Positions 29,359 to 39,424 of a stretch of DNA of 64,000 nucleotides are shown here, one piece after another. Source of the DNA: Lepidostoma basale. Its lineage: Eukaryota > Arthropoda > Insecta > Trichoptera > Lepidostomatidae. The translations under genes were made by a program, and so were the position numbers. A model generated the notes under the pieces. It was not told where the DNA came from. It was given only the letters and a program-made list of their open reading frames with translations, and searched no databases. Position 1 is the stretch's first letter. The number at the start of each line of letters is the position of its first letter. Location: positions 310,001-374,000 of the forward strand of contig JAHDVF020000445.1 in NCBI GenBank assembly GCA_022606425.2. Reading direction: 5' to 3'.

Positions 29359-29871
29359 TATAGAAACAAAAACGGCAATTTCAGAATCATCAAATTGTAG
29401 GTGAACAGTGAAATTTTTTAATTTAAACCTGTTTGAGGTTATACGATGCAACAATTTTTTAATATTAAAACATAGCGTGGAGCTAAATTTCTGTTATTTT
29501 ATATTTGACATTGCCGTTTTTGTTACAATTTTTCTAACACTTCCGGTTTTGTTTTGAATGCAGCATGACATTGCCATGTTTGTTATGAATACCTTTTCAT
29601 ACAAACGATATTTGTATGGGACGCCATCTTGAAAAATGCCATTTCTCGCATTCTGATTGGTTCATTTAGTAACTACCGTTTTTGTTCTGAAATTTTGTTG
29701 ACACTACCGGGTTTGTTTCAAAACTGATTTTAAAAAGTCGAAAATATATGTTTTAATGGCGGATTTGTTTCAAACCAAATTTACACTCAAATTGTCATCA
29801 ATTTTCTCTATCAAACTGAATATCTAACTCATTTTCGTATTTTGCTTGACATTGCCGTCTTTGTTTCTATA
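29359..29871 (+). mobile_element. TIR-N element, copy 1
   Basis: 513 bp. Left end TATAGAAACAAAAACGGCAA (29359 on) and right end GCCGTCTTTGTTTCTATA (to 29871). Inside, variants of TGACATTGCCGTTTTTGTT recur about seven times in one direction. Non-coding. The inverted copy is at 52529-53037. A non-autonomous DNA transposon; superfamily unknown. Confidence 0.75.
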
Positions 29872-29924
29872 CACTTCACATGTTCAAATACTGTAAACAA
29901 AAAAATAACGGAAATTTCTTGGTA

Positions 29925-30065
29925 GAAGTACATTTTAAATAAATAAATAAAAATTTGATACGAAATTACTTTATCATTATGTATTTAATGGGCTTCCACT
30001 TGTGTTTAACGTTGACCGGTTTCGGCAGTTATAATAATAAAGAAAAATTATGTCATTTTTTTATT
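29925..30065 (-). repeat. FB3 fragment
   Basis: AAATTTCTTGGTAGAAGTAC and GACCGGTTTCGGCAGTTATA, shared with 41.75 kb. The minus strand reads GCC GAAACCGGUC. Confidence 0.55.
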
Positions 30066-30565
30066 TATTTAACATTATTTAAATACTGTATTATGTATTT
30101 TTAAATATTTTACTGAAGATAAATCTTGATTTATTTGAATCACTAATAAAACTTCATTTTCGGAATAAATTATGCAAGTAATTTGCGGCCGCGGCGAACC
30201 CTCGCATAAAAAGGGGGGAATCAATGCACGTGTGAAGTCCTCAGCACCCATAAAAGGAACCGTTACCGGTTGTAAAGTTCCCCCGGAATGACAAAGAAAT
30301 GGGCCCTCGTAAAATTAGGCGAGTCACGTCTGCTTAACAAAAGGTGTTAAAAGCTACAATGGAGGCGTAAAAAGTGCGAAAGTACAATACAGCGGGAAAA
30401 TCGAAGCCGGAGTTCGTGCACTTGACTTTTTCACCATCTCGAGTAATAAGATTTTCGTATAAAATCACGTGCCTTCGGTAATAAATTATCTTCAACGACA
30501 TTAGAATCGTTTCAGAAACATTGGAAATTTTTAACTTTTTTTAAACAAGTTGACTGAAGGAATTA
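30066..30565. other. GC-balanced island, no gene
   Basis: 30180-30480 is unrepeated (TGCGGCCGCGGCGAACCC, CACCCATAAAAGGAACC, TTCCCCCGGAATGACAAAG). Three ATAAAA-type cores (homeodomain-like) are present, but such short words are not evidence of function on their own. Confidence 0.4.
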
Positions 30566-30830
30566 AAAAAACATTGTTTAAACCACTTTTTAATAAATAA
30601 AATATTAAAATACACGACACGTTTCGGAGGATACTTCCGAAATACATTTTTCTTAATTACAATTTTTTCTAAATTATATTATCATCATGTATAATTGTTA
30701 TTTAATTTTATTTATTATTTCTTAGATGATGTTATAAAAATAAATCTTTATAACATCTGTCAAAACTGATCATATTTGTAAACAATTTTATAATATTTTA
30801 AATATATTTATAATAAAAAAAAGCTAATTT
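30566..30830. repeat. FB2-related foldback
   Basis: ACACGACACGTTTCGGAGGA and TACTTCCGAAATACATTTTT form a hairpin. The FB2 centre ACATCTGTCAAAACTGATCA follows at 30758. Minus strand: CUCC GAAACGUGUC with the core lost. Confidence 0.6.
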
Positions 30831-30831
30831 A

Positions 30832-31640
30832 AAAAAAGGTGGATACGTGGAACATTAATTAAATCATATAATAGACAATATGTGCACCATCTAAAAAGAA
30901 CATTTTGTGTTAAATTATTTTTATTTTGTTATTTTATTTTATATCATTGTATTTTATATTATTTATTTAGTGGGTGTTGGAAGATCGAAGTGTGCGCGGG
31001 AGATGCCTATTGGTGGCGATGAGGTTCGTAACCCATCACACCGCGTCTCCCGCGGGGCGAAAAGAGAAGGATGGAGTGCCGCATCGGTTAAAGTGGTTAT
31101 TACCCGTGGCTCTTTCCGACTGAATTCTTGCTAGGTATGCTAAGCTACCAATCATTGGAGAGAAGGAGGAACATTCACTTGGGAGTTCATTTCTTTCAGC
31201 TGATTGGCGGCCGTATACAGAACTCGGATGTCCTGAGTGATGTAGGTCTATTTGTCCCTGATAATTACCTTCGTCAAAGACAGCACAGATTGTTTTATTT
31301 GCCACGCTGCAGAACCAACCTGCCAATGGTAATGCCTGTGGGTAGGGCAATCTTATTGCTTAATCGGATCGCCTCGGAGGTCGACATATTTCGTGATAGT
31401 GTGAGTTGCCTCAGGGATGCAATATCAATGTTATGATTTTTTCTTACTCTTAAGCTTAATTTTTATTTTTTTTAATGCTTCTCTGTTTATAATGTAATTG
31501 CAAACGATTTGGAATTGTATGTCTGTAATGTTTGTGATTATTATCAAAATAAATGAAATGAAATGAAAATGAAAAAAGTGTGACAGTCCATTCTGTCTGC
31601 CTACCCTTTCGGGGAGACGGCGTGATGGTTAGTTAGTTAG
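30832..31640 (+). mobile_element. SINE S1, split by LINE-J
   Basis: GTGGATACGTGGAACATTAA start and a body with B box GGTTCGTAACC. Interrupted at AAAGTG (31090-31095), resuming AAAGTGTGACAGTCC at 31575 and ending in (GTTA)n. Full-length apart from the insertion. Confidence 0.85.
31096..31574 (+). mobile_element. LINE-J insertion in S1
   Basis: ORF 31128-31436: SLERRRNIHLGVHFFQLIGG, VGLFVPDNYLRQRQHRLFYL, CRTNLPMVMPVGRAILLLNR and IASEVDIFRDSVS, then a 3' UTR ending in (AAATG)n. Target duplication AAAGTG. The frame is open to its natural stop, so this is a fairly young, 5'-truncated copy. Confidence 0.9.
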
Positions 31641-31795
31641 TTAGTTATCTTTATAATATTACTGAGGATGGACCGGGTTGTCCGAAACATATCTGATATT
31701 TAACTTTTTTTTTTAAGTTAGTGTTGTATATACAAAGTATGTAAGAAAGAAAAAGACAAATAATTTAATTAAGTACTAGTGTTTTATTTCGGGTT
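31641..31795 (+). repeat. FB2 right half with intact motif
   Basis: Plus-strand motif 31656-31699: AUAUUA, CUGAGGA (31662-31668), U, GGAC/GUCC hairpin, GAAA, ACAUAU, C, UGAUAU. The right arm GTTAGTGTTGTATATACAAA follows. Confidence 0.8.
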
Positions 31796-32154
31796 TTTCT
31801 TTTAAATATAATATTCGTATTCAATTTAAAGATGACTTTTTTTTTAAATGTGACACGTGTAAAATCAATCAATTTATAATGTTTCAAGGAGAATGAACTT
31901 AATTTAAATATTCTTCCATAGTCAATGAAGAATATTTAAACTATCGTGCCAATGGCAAGATAGTTTTGGAGGAATGTACCTAAAATGACCACATCCCTCC
32001 TCTTCTCTTGTGGTGGAAGAAGAATTCAAACATTAACAGTTTAAATTAGAAGAAATCTCAATATATTTAAATATGTTTTTCATAGTAAGCTAAGTGTCCA
32101 AGTATCAAATACATATATAAAAGTGTATATTTTAGATAAACTTAATGACGATTT
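31796..32154. other. AT-rich stretch with one small hairpin, no gene
   Basis: AATATTCTTCCATAGTC and its near complement at 31907-31940 form a hairpin. No ORF or shared repeat. Confidence 0.35.
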
Positions 32155-32245
32155 TTTTATGAATTAAAACACTGTTTTTTCCACTTTTGAGTTTATTTCT
32201 CTCGACATGTTCCCAAGGATTACACCTTCATCATCAGGAGAACTA
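32155..32245 (-). repeat. FB5 element with CUGAUGA motif
   Basis: Minus strand: UUCUC, CUGAUGA, U, AAGG/CCUU hairpin, GGAACAUGUC, GAGAGAAA. UCUC and GAGA pair as stem I. Its sister is at 33250-33365. Confidence 0.6.
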
Positions 32246-32269
32246 TATAAACATTTATATGTGGTAATT

Positions 32270-32385
32270 AATACGAATGAAAACGTTAGTTTTTTTAGAA
32301 GTTTTATTATATTTTATGGGAATGACATGTTTCGCCCTTCTAAGGCATTATCAAATGTGAACATTTGATAATGAACATGACCGTA
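32270..32385 (-). repeat. FB4 left half
   Basis: ACGAATGAAAACGTTAG, GGGAATGACATGTTTCGCCC and GGCATTATCAAATGTGAACA. Cut at its centre by LINE-F. Confidence 0.7.
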
Positions 32386-32610
32386 CCAGTCCCTTCTTCG
32401 CTGTCTGCTCCATCTTATAACATCCTCAACCTCACATATCTCTCATATTCTGGTGTTCCTCAAGCGATCTCTCAGTATCTTGCCTGCTATCGTCCTCAGT
32501 GTCTTCATCTTGGAAGTGCTCAAAACTTATTTGGTTCTCATTGTTTCTGCCCTTGCTTCAACGTCATGTGTTACGTGGGATCTGCTGGAAGAAATACAAG
32601 CTAATATTAA
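32386..32610 (-). mobile_element. LINE-F fragment
   Basis: Minus strand: near-identical to 43035-43260 over GACCGTACCAGTCCCTTCTT and CTCCATCTTATAACATCCTC. Codes for part of EMKTLR-IAGK-LRD-RN-RI. Confidence 0.7.
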
Positions 32611-32654
32611 AAAAACTAACTAACTAACTAAAAAAAACTAGCTAATATTAAATA

Positions 32655-32768
32655 TTAATATAAATGAAAACGTCTGTCTTCTATGGAGTTTATTGAGTTT
32701 TTGAAAATGCCTTAGTAGGACGAAACATGCCATTCCAAAAAAAAATTATTATGTTTTCATTTATATTA
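32655..32768 (+). repeat. FB4 right half
   Basis: TTGAAAATGCCTTAGTAGGA and CGAAACATGCCATTCC, then ATGTTTTCATTTATATTAAT. The core reads UUGAAAA with hairpin GCCUU..AGGAC. Confidence 0.65.
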
Positions 32769-33215
32769 ATTATAGGTGTAAAAATAAAAAATTTCATTTG
32801 TTCCAATGACAATTTGAATAATTTCTTCAATATTATTTTTAAGTTCTTGCTGGTGTTGGTTTTTTTAAGTGCCTTATTACAGCTAATTAAAAAAAAATTG
32901 AATACGCGTAACATAAATTAAATAGACAGTATGCACACCATCTAAAAAGATTATTTTGTTTTAAATTTTTTTTTTTTTGTTATTTTATTTTATATCATTG
33001 TATTTCATATTATTTGTTTTAGATTTATTTGGTGGATTTTGGACGATCGAAGTGTGCGCGGGAGATGCTTATTGGTGGTGATGAGGTTCGCAACCCATCA
33101 CACCGCGTCTCCCGAAAAGAGGAAGATGGAGTGCCGCATCGGTTAAAGTGTGACAGTCCGTTCTTTCTGCCTACCCTTTCTGGGAGACGGCGTGATGGTT
33201 TAGTTAGTTAGTTTA
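32769..33215 (+). mobile_element. SINE S1
   Basis: From GTAAAAATAAAAAATTTCAT through GTGCGCGGGAGATGC, B box GGTTCGCAACC and AAGTGTGACAGTCC to (GTTA)n. A short deletion removes part of CCCGCGGGGCGAAAAG. Confidence 0.8.
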
Positions 33216-33249
33216 TTTAAAAGTATAGACCATATCTTGCATTACACCC

Positions 33250-33365
33250 TTCTCTGGAATTAAAACACTGGTAATCTACTTTTGAGTTTATTTTGACATG
33301 TTTTTCACCTTCATCATCGGGAGAATGTTATAAACTTTCTCGTATATTGAATTATATAACAATAA
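33250..33365 (-). repeat. FB5 element, second copy
   Basis: TGGAATTAAAACACTGGTAA, TGAGTTTATTTTGACATG and CACCTTCATCATCGGGAGAA. The core is changed to CCGAUGA. Confidence 0.55.
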
Positions 33366-33384
33366 ATATACCAATACATATACA

Positions 33385-34078
33385 AGAAGTGGCCGAGTGG
33401 GTCTCTGGATGAATTTGGACAAGACGAAAGTCATGTATAATGAACATTTTATCCCGAAATCAGTAACCGTCGATGGGTCGGCTCACGAAGTGGTACAAGA
33501 ATATACATATCTTGGCCAAATCATACAACTGGGTAGAAATAATTTTGAGAAAGAAGCCGGCCGAAGATTCAGTTGAGTTGGGCGGCCTTTGGAAAATTAC
33601 GCTATGTTCTCACCTCTAAAATGCCACAATGCCTCAAGTCTTCAACAAGTGCCTCTTGTCAGTCATGACGTACGGAGCCGAGACGTGGACACTAACAAAA
33701 GGTTCTAGTCTACAGATTCAAGGTCGCCCAACGAGCCGTGGAAAGAGCCTATGAATAACCTAGAGGGATAGATTTAGAAACGAATTTATTCGACAACAAA
33801 CCAAGGTGACTAAGGTGACTCTTAGGATGGGCGGGCTGAAGTGGCATTGGGCTGGCCATGTCTGTCAGAGAAACGACGGCCGATGAGGGAGACGGGTTCT
33901 GGAATGGAGACCGCGTATAGGATTCCGCAGAGTTAGACGTCCCCCTGCCTGGACCTACGATCTGAAGAGGATTGCTGGACATAGATGGATGGAAGCGGCA
34001 AAGGATAGGATGCGGTGGCGTGCTTTGTGAGAGGCCTGCATTCAGCAGTGGATGACAGACGACTGATGATGATGATGA
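33385..34078 (+). mobile_element. LINE-D, long copy
   Basis: MNLDKTKVMYNEHFIPKSVT, VVQEYTYLGQIIQLGRNNFE, then in other frames MTYGAETWTLTKGSS, RVAQRAVERA and QQWMTD(D), with a (GAT)n tail. It covers the RT region just after the catalytic box to the end. Several frameshifts. Confidence 0.8.
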
Positions 34079-34560
34079 TATACAAGAAAACACAATTCTC
34101 ATTTTACGTAATAAATTAACCTTGCCATAGTAATCCACCGTAATCTGTTTCTGATTATATTTTAATACAACTTTTTACGTGTTATTACAAGTGTTAAAAA
34201 AGTAGGCATCCGAGAAGGATCCGTTAATCAGAATAAAGGGAAGAATGCGGAGTTTATCACGGCGAGAGCCATTAAATTTTATCTAGTTGGAAATTATTCA
34301 AATTAACAACCCTCCCATCCACCCCTCTTTTCACCGAAGCTTTTATTTATTCATATAAATAAGAAAGCGTAATATATTTTCTCTCTTTGAAAGCTTTTTT
34401 CTGATTATTATTTCACAAAGATCTCCCATGAAATATTAGTAGCAGTGAAAATATCTTCTGCTATGTCTGGCTGCAAGTGTTTAAATTTTGCTCTCTTGTG
34501 GTCTTATTGCTGGTTATGGAAATTCTTAGAGATTTATAGTTGAATTTGATTCCTTTATAA
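34079..34560. other. No gene; left copy of a local duplication
   Basis: 34340-34452 (GTAATATATTTTCTCTCTTT, CACAAAGATCTCCCATG) recurs at 34822-34929 inside the hAT element. CTTTATAA at 34553-34560 is the hAT target site. Confidence 0.5.
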
Positions 34561-35178
34561 CAGTGATTCTCAAAGTGGTCTATGCGATGTGTATTTTCGA
34601 CACTTGATCAAACGAAATGTGCGAATATAAGACAAAAAAATTATTGAAAATTTTTTTTTTGGATAAAGTTACCTACTTAACAAATAGGGGCGTTTTTTTA
34701 TTTTATTTAAAAACTGATTTTTTTTTCTCCTCAATTAAGCGGCGTATTTACTTTAAAGTAGTCTTATTTGAAAGCTAGAAAATCTACCTAGCTAAGAAAA
34801 TAAGTAAATCAAGATTTCATCTATTCATATAAAAAAGTGAACGTAATAAATTTTCTCTCTTTGAAAGCTTTTTTTCAGATTATTATTTCACAAAGATCAC
34901 CCACGAAATATTAGTAGCAGTGAAAAAAACAGTGATTCCCAAAGTGGTATATGTAAACCCCCAGGGGTCTACGACAATTAAAAAAAAATTGGGGGTCCAC
35001 GAGATGGTTAAACTAAATTGAAGCCGAATATTGTAACGCAAAACGAATATCGAAATCAGAAAAAAAGGTGGCCAACGTTTCGACCGCAAATTTTCCCCAA
35101 AGCAGGGTGTAAGCAGTGTAACACAAAATAGAAGAAATCGGCAAGGGGCTGCGGAACAAAAAAGTTTGGGAACCTCTG
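34561..35178. mobile_element. hAT-type element with duplicated left end
   Basis: Ends CAGTGATTCTCAAAGTGG and GTTTGGGAACCTCTG. Perfect 8-bp duplication CTTTATAA (34553-34560, 35179-35186). A second left end CAGTGATTCCCAAAGTGG lies at 34930, preceded by a copy of sequence otherwise found outside the element. No transposase ORF. Confidence 0.8.
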
Positions 35179-35355
35179 CTTTATAAGATATTTAACTTGA
35201 TTTAATACATTACCCATATTTATAAAACTAATTGCACTTGCTTGAGTCCTAAATAAAAAAATATATATAATAATATTTTGAAGTAAGTTATTGTTTCTTG
35301 AACAATGATGTAAAACTCATGTCAAAGATGTAAAACTCAAAAGTCATGCAGTGAA

Positions 35356-35885
35356 GGGTTAAATCATTAATACGTATGAAAACGTCGGTTTTCTAGAAGT
35401 TTATTATAATTTATGGGATATCCGTCTTTCTGAGGCATTATCAAATATCACATTTGATAATGCCTAACAATGGCGAAAAATGTAATTTCCATGAATTATA
35501 ATACAACTTCTAGAAAATAGACCAACCAATAATGAGGTGCTTCATAGAACCGGAGTAGGAAGACAATTGTTGTCTGATATAAAGTCTAGATTGACGACAT
35601 ATTTGGGATACATTCTCCGCAACAAGAAATACGGTCTGCTGCAATTCATCATGATAGGGAAGATTGAGGGTAGCCGCGGTGTGGAAAGACCCCAGATGTC
35701 CTGGCTCGAGAACATCAAAGAGTGGGCCGGAATTTGGAGGGTGGGGGAGTTGTTCCGTCTGGCACAGGACAGAGAGGCCTACGCCAGAGTGATAGCCGAT
35801 GTCGAGGGGACCTGATATGGCACTCCAAGAAAAATATTTAAAAAAAACAGACATTTTCATTCATATTAATTATATATTTAGCAGT
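35356..35885. repeat. FB4 element split by RTE
   Basis: Left arm ACGTATGAAAACGTCGG and TTTCTAGAAGTTTATTATAA, centre GGCATTATCAAATATCACAT, right arm to CTTCTAGAAAATAGAC. It resumes AAAACAGACATTTTCATTCA at 35844. Target duplication AAAATAGAC / AAAACAGAC. The plus-strand core is UUGAUAA, U, GCC/GGC. Confidence 0.75.
35523..35843 (+). mobile_element. RTE-like C-terminus inside FB4
   Basis: ORF: RTGVGRQLLSDIKSRLTTYL, YILRNKKYGLLQFIMIGKIE, RPQMSWLENIKEWAGIWRVG and LAQDREAYARVIADVEGT. An intact reading frame over ~90 codons to the natural stop. Confidence 0.85.
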
Positions 35886-35892
35886 AACGTTA

Positions 35893-36262
35893 AAAGCGTA
35901 CTGCTGTGCGGATGTGAGACTTGAAATCTACTGCGGACGTTAATAGAAAACTACAGGTGTTTATAAATAGGTGCCTTCACTCAATATTCAAGATCGTTCT
36001 CTGGTCCATGGCAGGCGAAAAACCAATTAGAGAACAAGTTGCTCGACACAAATGGCAGTGGATCCGTCACACTCGGAGACGGAACCTACCCTGCATTGCT
36101 CAGGGCGCACGAGACTTGTCCCCTATGGGAGGAAAGAGGAAGCGAGGCAGACGAGGTAGGGCAGCAGGCCTCATTTGGGATGATGTTAGGCATCAGGCAT
36201 GCGATAGAGTCGGGTGGAGAAGGTTTATTGAGGCCCTATGCACCACGGAGGTGTGACAGAAC
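35893..36262 (+). mobile_element. LINE-E RT C-terminus
   Basis: AGEKPIREQVARHKWQWIRH, GGKRKRGRRGR and LIWDDVRHQACDRVGWRRFI then EALCTTEV. Order W-W-GH, GRP, LTW, A-DR--WR, EALC is typical of a widespread invertebrate LINE end. A ~20-codon deletion follows RGRRGR relative to the 44.3-kb copy. Confidence 0.8.
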
Positions 36263-36431
36263 AAAAAAAGAAGAATTATTATATATATTTAAGTATCTCA
36301 TATGCCAGAAAAGTAAAGCAATTCTTCATAGTTCTATGGCCGGTCGATTCATTATTGTTTTGTCTACAAGTCTATCTTTCGATCTTTCCGTTAATTAATA
36401 GAAGTATCAATGCTTATTATGGATCTTGATC

Positions 36432-36615
36432 ATTTTCAGCGTGACAAACCTTGGTGGGTCTTATCTTCCTCCAAGAATTTCTCTATCCTGTACTGTCTCT
36501 GGCCGCCACCTCCCAGTCTTGCTGCCCCAAGGTCTGACGATCTACCATGACATCCTTCAACCATTGCAGTCTCAGCCCGCCGATGTTTCTTCGTCCTACT
36601 GGTGAGTTGTTCACG
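36432..36615 (-). mobile_element. LINE-K RT C-terminus scrap
   Basis: Minus strand: PVGRRNIGGLRLQWLKDVMV, GQQDWEVAARDST, then FLEEDKTHQGL. It resembles RT ends of the form GRP-LRW-DD---L, RDR--WR-LLEEAKTH. Confidence 0.6.
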
Positions 36616-36689
36616 AAAACAGCATACATTATATATTATCATTATTATTATTATTACTACTGAGTTCGTTTATTATTGATGCTCTAGTT

Positions 36690-37085
36690 CAGGGATGGCG
36701 AACGACGGACCCACGAGAAATTACGTGACCCGTGGGAGAAATTCGGTACCGAATTCTGGGTCGTTTTCAGGGATATTTTTCGGCGGGACTTTTTTTTTAG
36801 CTCATATGCGACTTCCGGTCAGTAGTTCGGAAATTATATTGGTCGTTGCCGAATTCTACCAGCCGTAAGTCGCTTATGGGCTAAAACCTACTACCTACTG
36901 GCCGGAAGTCACTTAAAAAAAAAAGTCGCCGCCAAATTCTCTGCCTACTAACAGGAAGTTGCTGTCGAGTAAAAAAAGGTTGACATCGACTTCTAAATAG
37001 AAACATCTCACTTTTATGAAACCCCTAGTCAGCGCTCTTTTTTATATAAATTTGACCCACTTGAGAAAAAGATTCACCATCCCTG
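36690..37085. mobile_element. hAT-type MITE, 396 bp
   Basis: Ends CAGGGATGGCGAACGACGGA and GATTCACCATCCCTG. Flanks CTCTAGTT (36682-36689) and CTCTAGAT (37086-37093) match at 6 of 8. Internal AGCCGTAAGTCGCTTATGGG and CTGGCCGGAAGTCACTT repeat each other. No ORF. Confidence 0.85.
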
Positions 37086-37099
37086 CTCTAGATCATTTC

Positions 37100-37600
37100 T
37101 CTAACTAACTAACTATCTAACTAACTAACCATCATGCCATTTCCCCGAAGGGTTAAGTAGAGAGGATGGATCGCTACAATGCTCTATCCTGGCATACCTC
37201 TCGGGCTTCCTCTACATTCATACATCGTACCATGCACGCACGTCGATTATTCCGACTTCGAATGAGACCGCCTTTTAGTAATTGATTAATTTGGTCATGC
37301 CATGTTTTCCTCGGTCGTCCTCAGCTTCTTTTTCCACTCACGCTGCTTGGGTACAACTTTTTGACCATTCTACTCTCATCCATTCGTTTTATATGTCCAA
37401 ACCATCTCAGGGATCCTTTTTTTAATTTTATCCATGATGCAGTCATCTGCCTTACATTTCTTTCTTATTTTATCGTTCGGTATTCTATCATACAACGTTT
37501 TCCTGCACATTCTTCTTAGTGATCTTATTTCTACGGCGTTTATCCTGCTTTCATCCTTCTTTTATACTCTTTCACAGTACATGCGCTTTCTTATACTTCA
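37100..37600 (-). mobile_element. LINE-A, second subfamily, long copy
   Basis: Tail at the left, GGTTAAGTAGAGAGGATGGA, then minus codons for ACMVRCMNVEE-REV, KGGLIRSR, GRPRKTWHDQI, MDESRMVKKL, and upstream SLRRMCRKTLYDRIPNDKIR. Confidence 0.75.
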
Positions 37601-37824
37601 TATTTGCTTACATAGTATATTCAAGATATTGATTTTTTTTCTTCGATATGTCCACATATTGAATGTTTCTTGAAAAATCAAAGTAATTCAGGAGACACTT
37701 ACATAATAATCTGTCCGTAAAATATCACAGTTGGTAAGAGTTATCATAGTTTTTTGTTTTATTTTGTTGACTTTAATTATTTTAGAGAACATTGTCAAGT
37801 TAAAAGATTTATAATAATAAGATA
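37601..37824. other. AT-rich stretch, no gene
   Basis: Nothing recognised beyond the 5' edge of the neighbouring LINE-A. Confidence 0.35.
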
Positions 37825-38222
37825 AAGTGGTATGTCACGAAAGAACTGTTTTGCGGTCCATTCTCCCCGCCTAGCCTTCGGGAAAACGGCATATTGGTTA
37901 GTTAGAATATTAAAAACGGTTAAATCATCTCGTAAGATCTTCTTCTTCTTATCCTATCACAGCTCGGTGGTGCAAAAGGCCTCGGGAATTCTCCTCCATC
38001 TAACAAACGCACATCTTAGAGTAAAGAGAAAAATGTGTACCAGGATTATTGAAAAGTGCGGAGGTGGAAATATTAGCCTATCCGAAAGATGGCGTGAATG
38101 TTAGTTAGTTAGTTAAATATTTAAAAGTTAAATCGTCATGTTGGGTTAAAAAAATGTGTACCAGGATAACAGAATAGCGACGAGGTGGAAAAATTAATAA
38201 GCCCTACGTGATGGTTAGTTAC
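37825..38222 (+). repeat. Cluster of three (GTTA)-tailed fragments
   Basis: Tail fragments end at about 37905, 38120 and 38222. The second and third share AAATGTGTACCAGGAT and a GGTGGAAA-AATTA stretch that also occurs at 38755-38885. In the second, a LINE-E 3' end (minus, 37930-38005: TCTTCTTCTTATCCTATCAC, GGCCTCGGGAATTCTCC) is inserted. Confidence 0.55.
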
Positions 38223-38754
38223 AATGCCCTCTCGAAATCACTGTTTACCATGCTAATTAAACCAGCGTTAATTTGAATAAAATGTGGGCCGATCTGTTTT
38301 GACAGCTTTCAAATGTCAAAAAATTATTAAAAATATCGGGATTTTTTTAAACAATTGATAAACATAAAAAATTTAATCAATGATATTTGATTAAAAGTAT
38401 TGGTAATTTACAAATGGAGAATATATTTACTACATCATATTATTTGAAAATGTAATATATTATAGAATCTTTAGTGTATTGAGGTTAGGTACCTAGTCAA
38501 ATTGATATACCAGCACTGCGGTATACGCAAATTTATTTTATTAAAATGTTTGTAACTCGTATATAAGGAGGAATGATACAATCTTAGTCATATTTTACAT
38601 TAATTTCACACTTTGAATCGAAATAAAATACGATCACGGCATGAGACATATAGTAACTTAACGGATTTCAATACTGATATGTCGGTACACTCGGCCCCAT
38701 AAATCTCCATGTTGTAAAAAAAAATTATGGTGCTTATGGTCTGGTAAATACTTT
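38223..38754. other. AT-rich stretch, no gene
   Basis: No ORF or shared repeat recognised. Confidence 0.35.
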
Positions 38755-38885
38755 GAGATGGCATTTGGTTAGTTAGTTAGTCAGTTAAAATATTAAAAAA
38801 GGTTAAATCATCTTGTAGGGTAAAGAGAAAAATGTGTACCAGGATAATAGAAAGGCGGGGAGCTGGAAACATTAATAAGCCTTCC
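38755..38885 (+). repeat. (GTTA)-associated repeat, third copy
   Basis: GGTTAAATCATCTTGTAGGG, AAATGTGTACCAGGATAATA and GGGGAGCTGGAAACATTAAT match the 38.0-38.2-kb pieces. Confidence 0.55.
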
Positions 38886-39354
38886 CGTCCGGGAGCCACC
38901 CTTACAGATATTGATGATGAATTAAATTGCTCATTTAGGACCAATGAACCAGAAAACAGTATGTCAGCATACTCGACTGATCGTATTGATGAAGGTTCAA
39001 AACCTTTCGGTTTCCGTGCTCCAGGGCCCGTGTTTTAATATAAAAACCGTTCATTTGTACCAAGTATCTCGAACAGCCGGGGCGTTAAAATTGCTAAAAG
39101 AGCGCACTTAGAAGACACGTGAATTATAACCCTCGTTGAATACGCAGTTATCATTTTTCTGACGGGAGTTATAATAAACCTATCCTTCTATATCTTGACT
39201 TACAGATTTGGTTTTGATGAGGGCGACCATTTGCCCACGAGTATACATATTTCATTCAAATTCTTATTTTTTTCTAATGGAAAATACAAATATTAATATA
39301 TTTAAGTCGAAAACATAGAAAATACATCGATAACAAATAAAAAACGCTTCTACT
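38886..39354. other. Unique-looking stretch, no gene
   Basis: 38940-39240 is GC-balanced and unrepeated. The 68-codon ORF over 38832-39038 starts in the repeat and has no recognisable domain. Confidence 0.35.
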
Positions 39355-39395
39355 TCTTCTTCTCTGGTTTCAATCCTGGGGATTGGTATTCAGCA
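39355..39395 (-). mobile_element. LINE-B tail scrap
   Basis: TTCTTCTTCTCTGGTTTCAA then TCCTGGGGATTGG equals the end of the 8.1-kb copy. Confidence 0.6.
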
Positions 39396-39424
39396 AAGAT
39401 TTACAGGACATTAATATAAAATCG

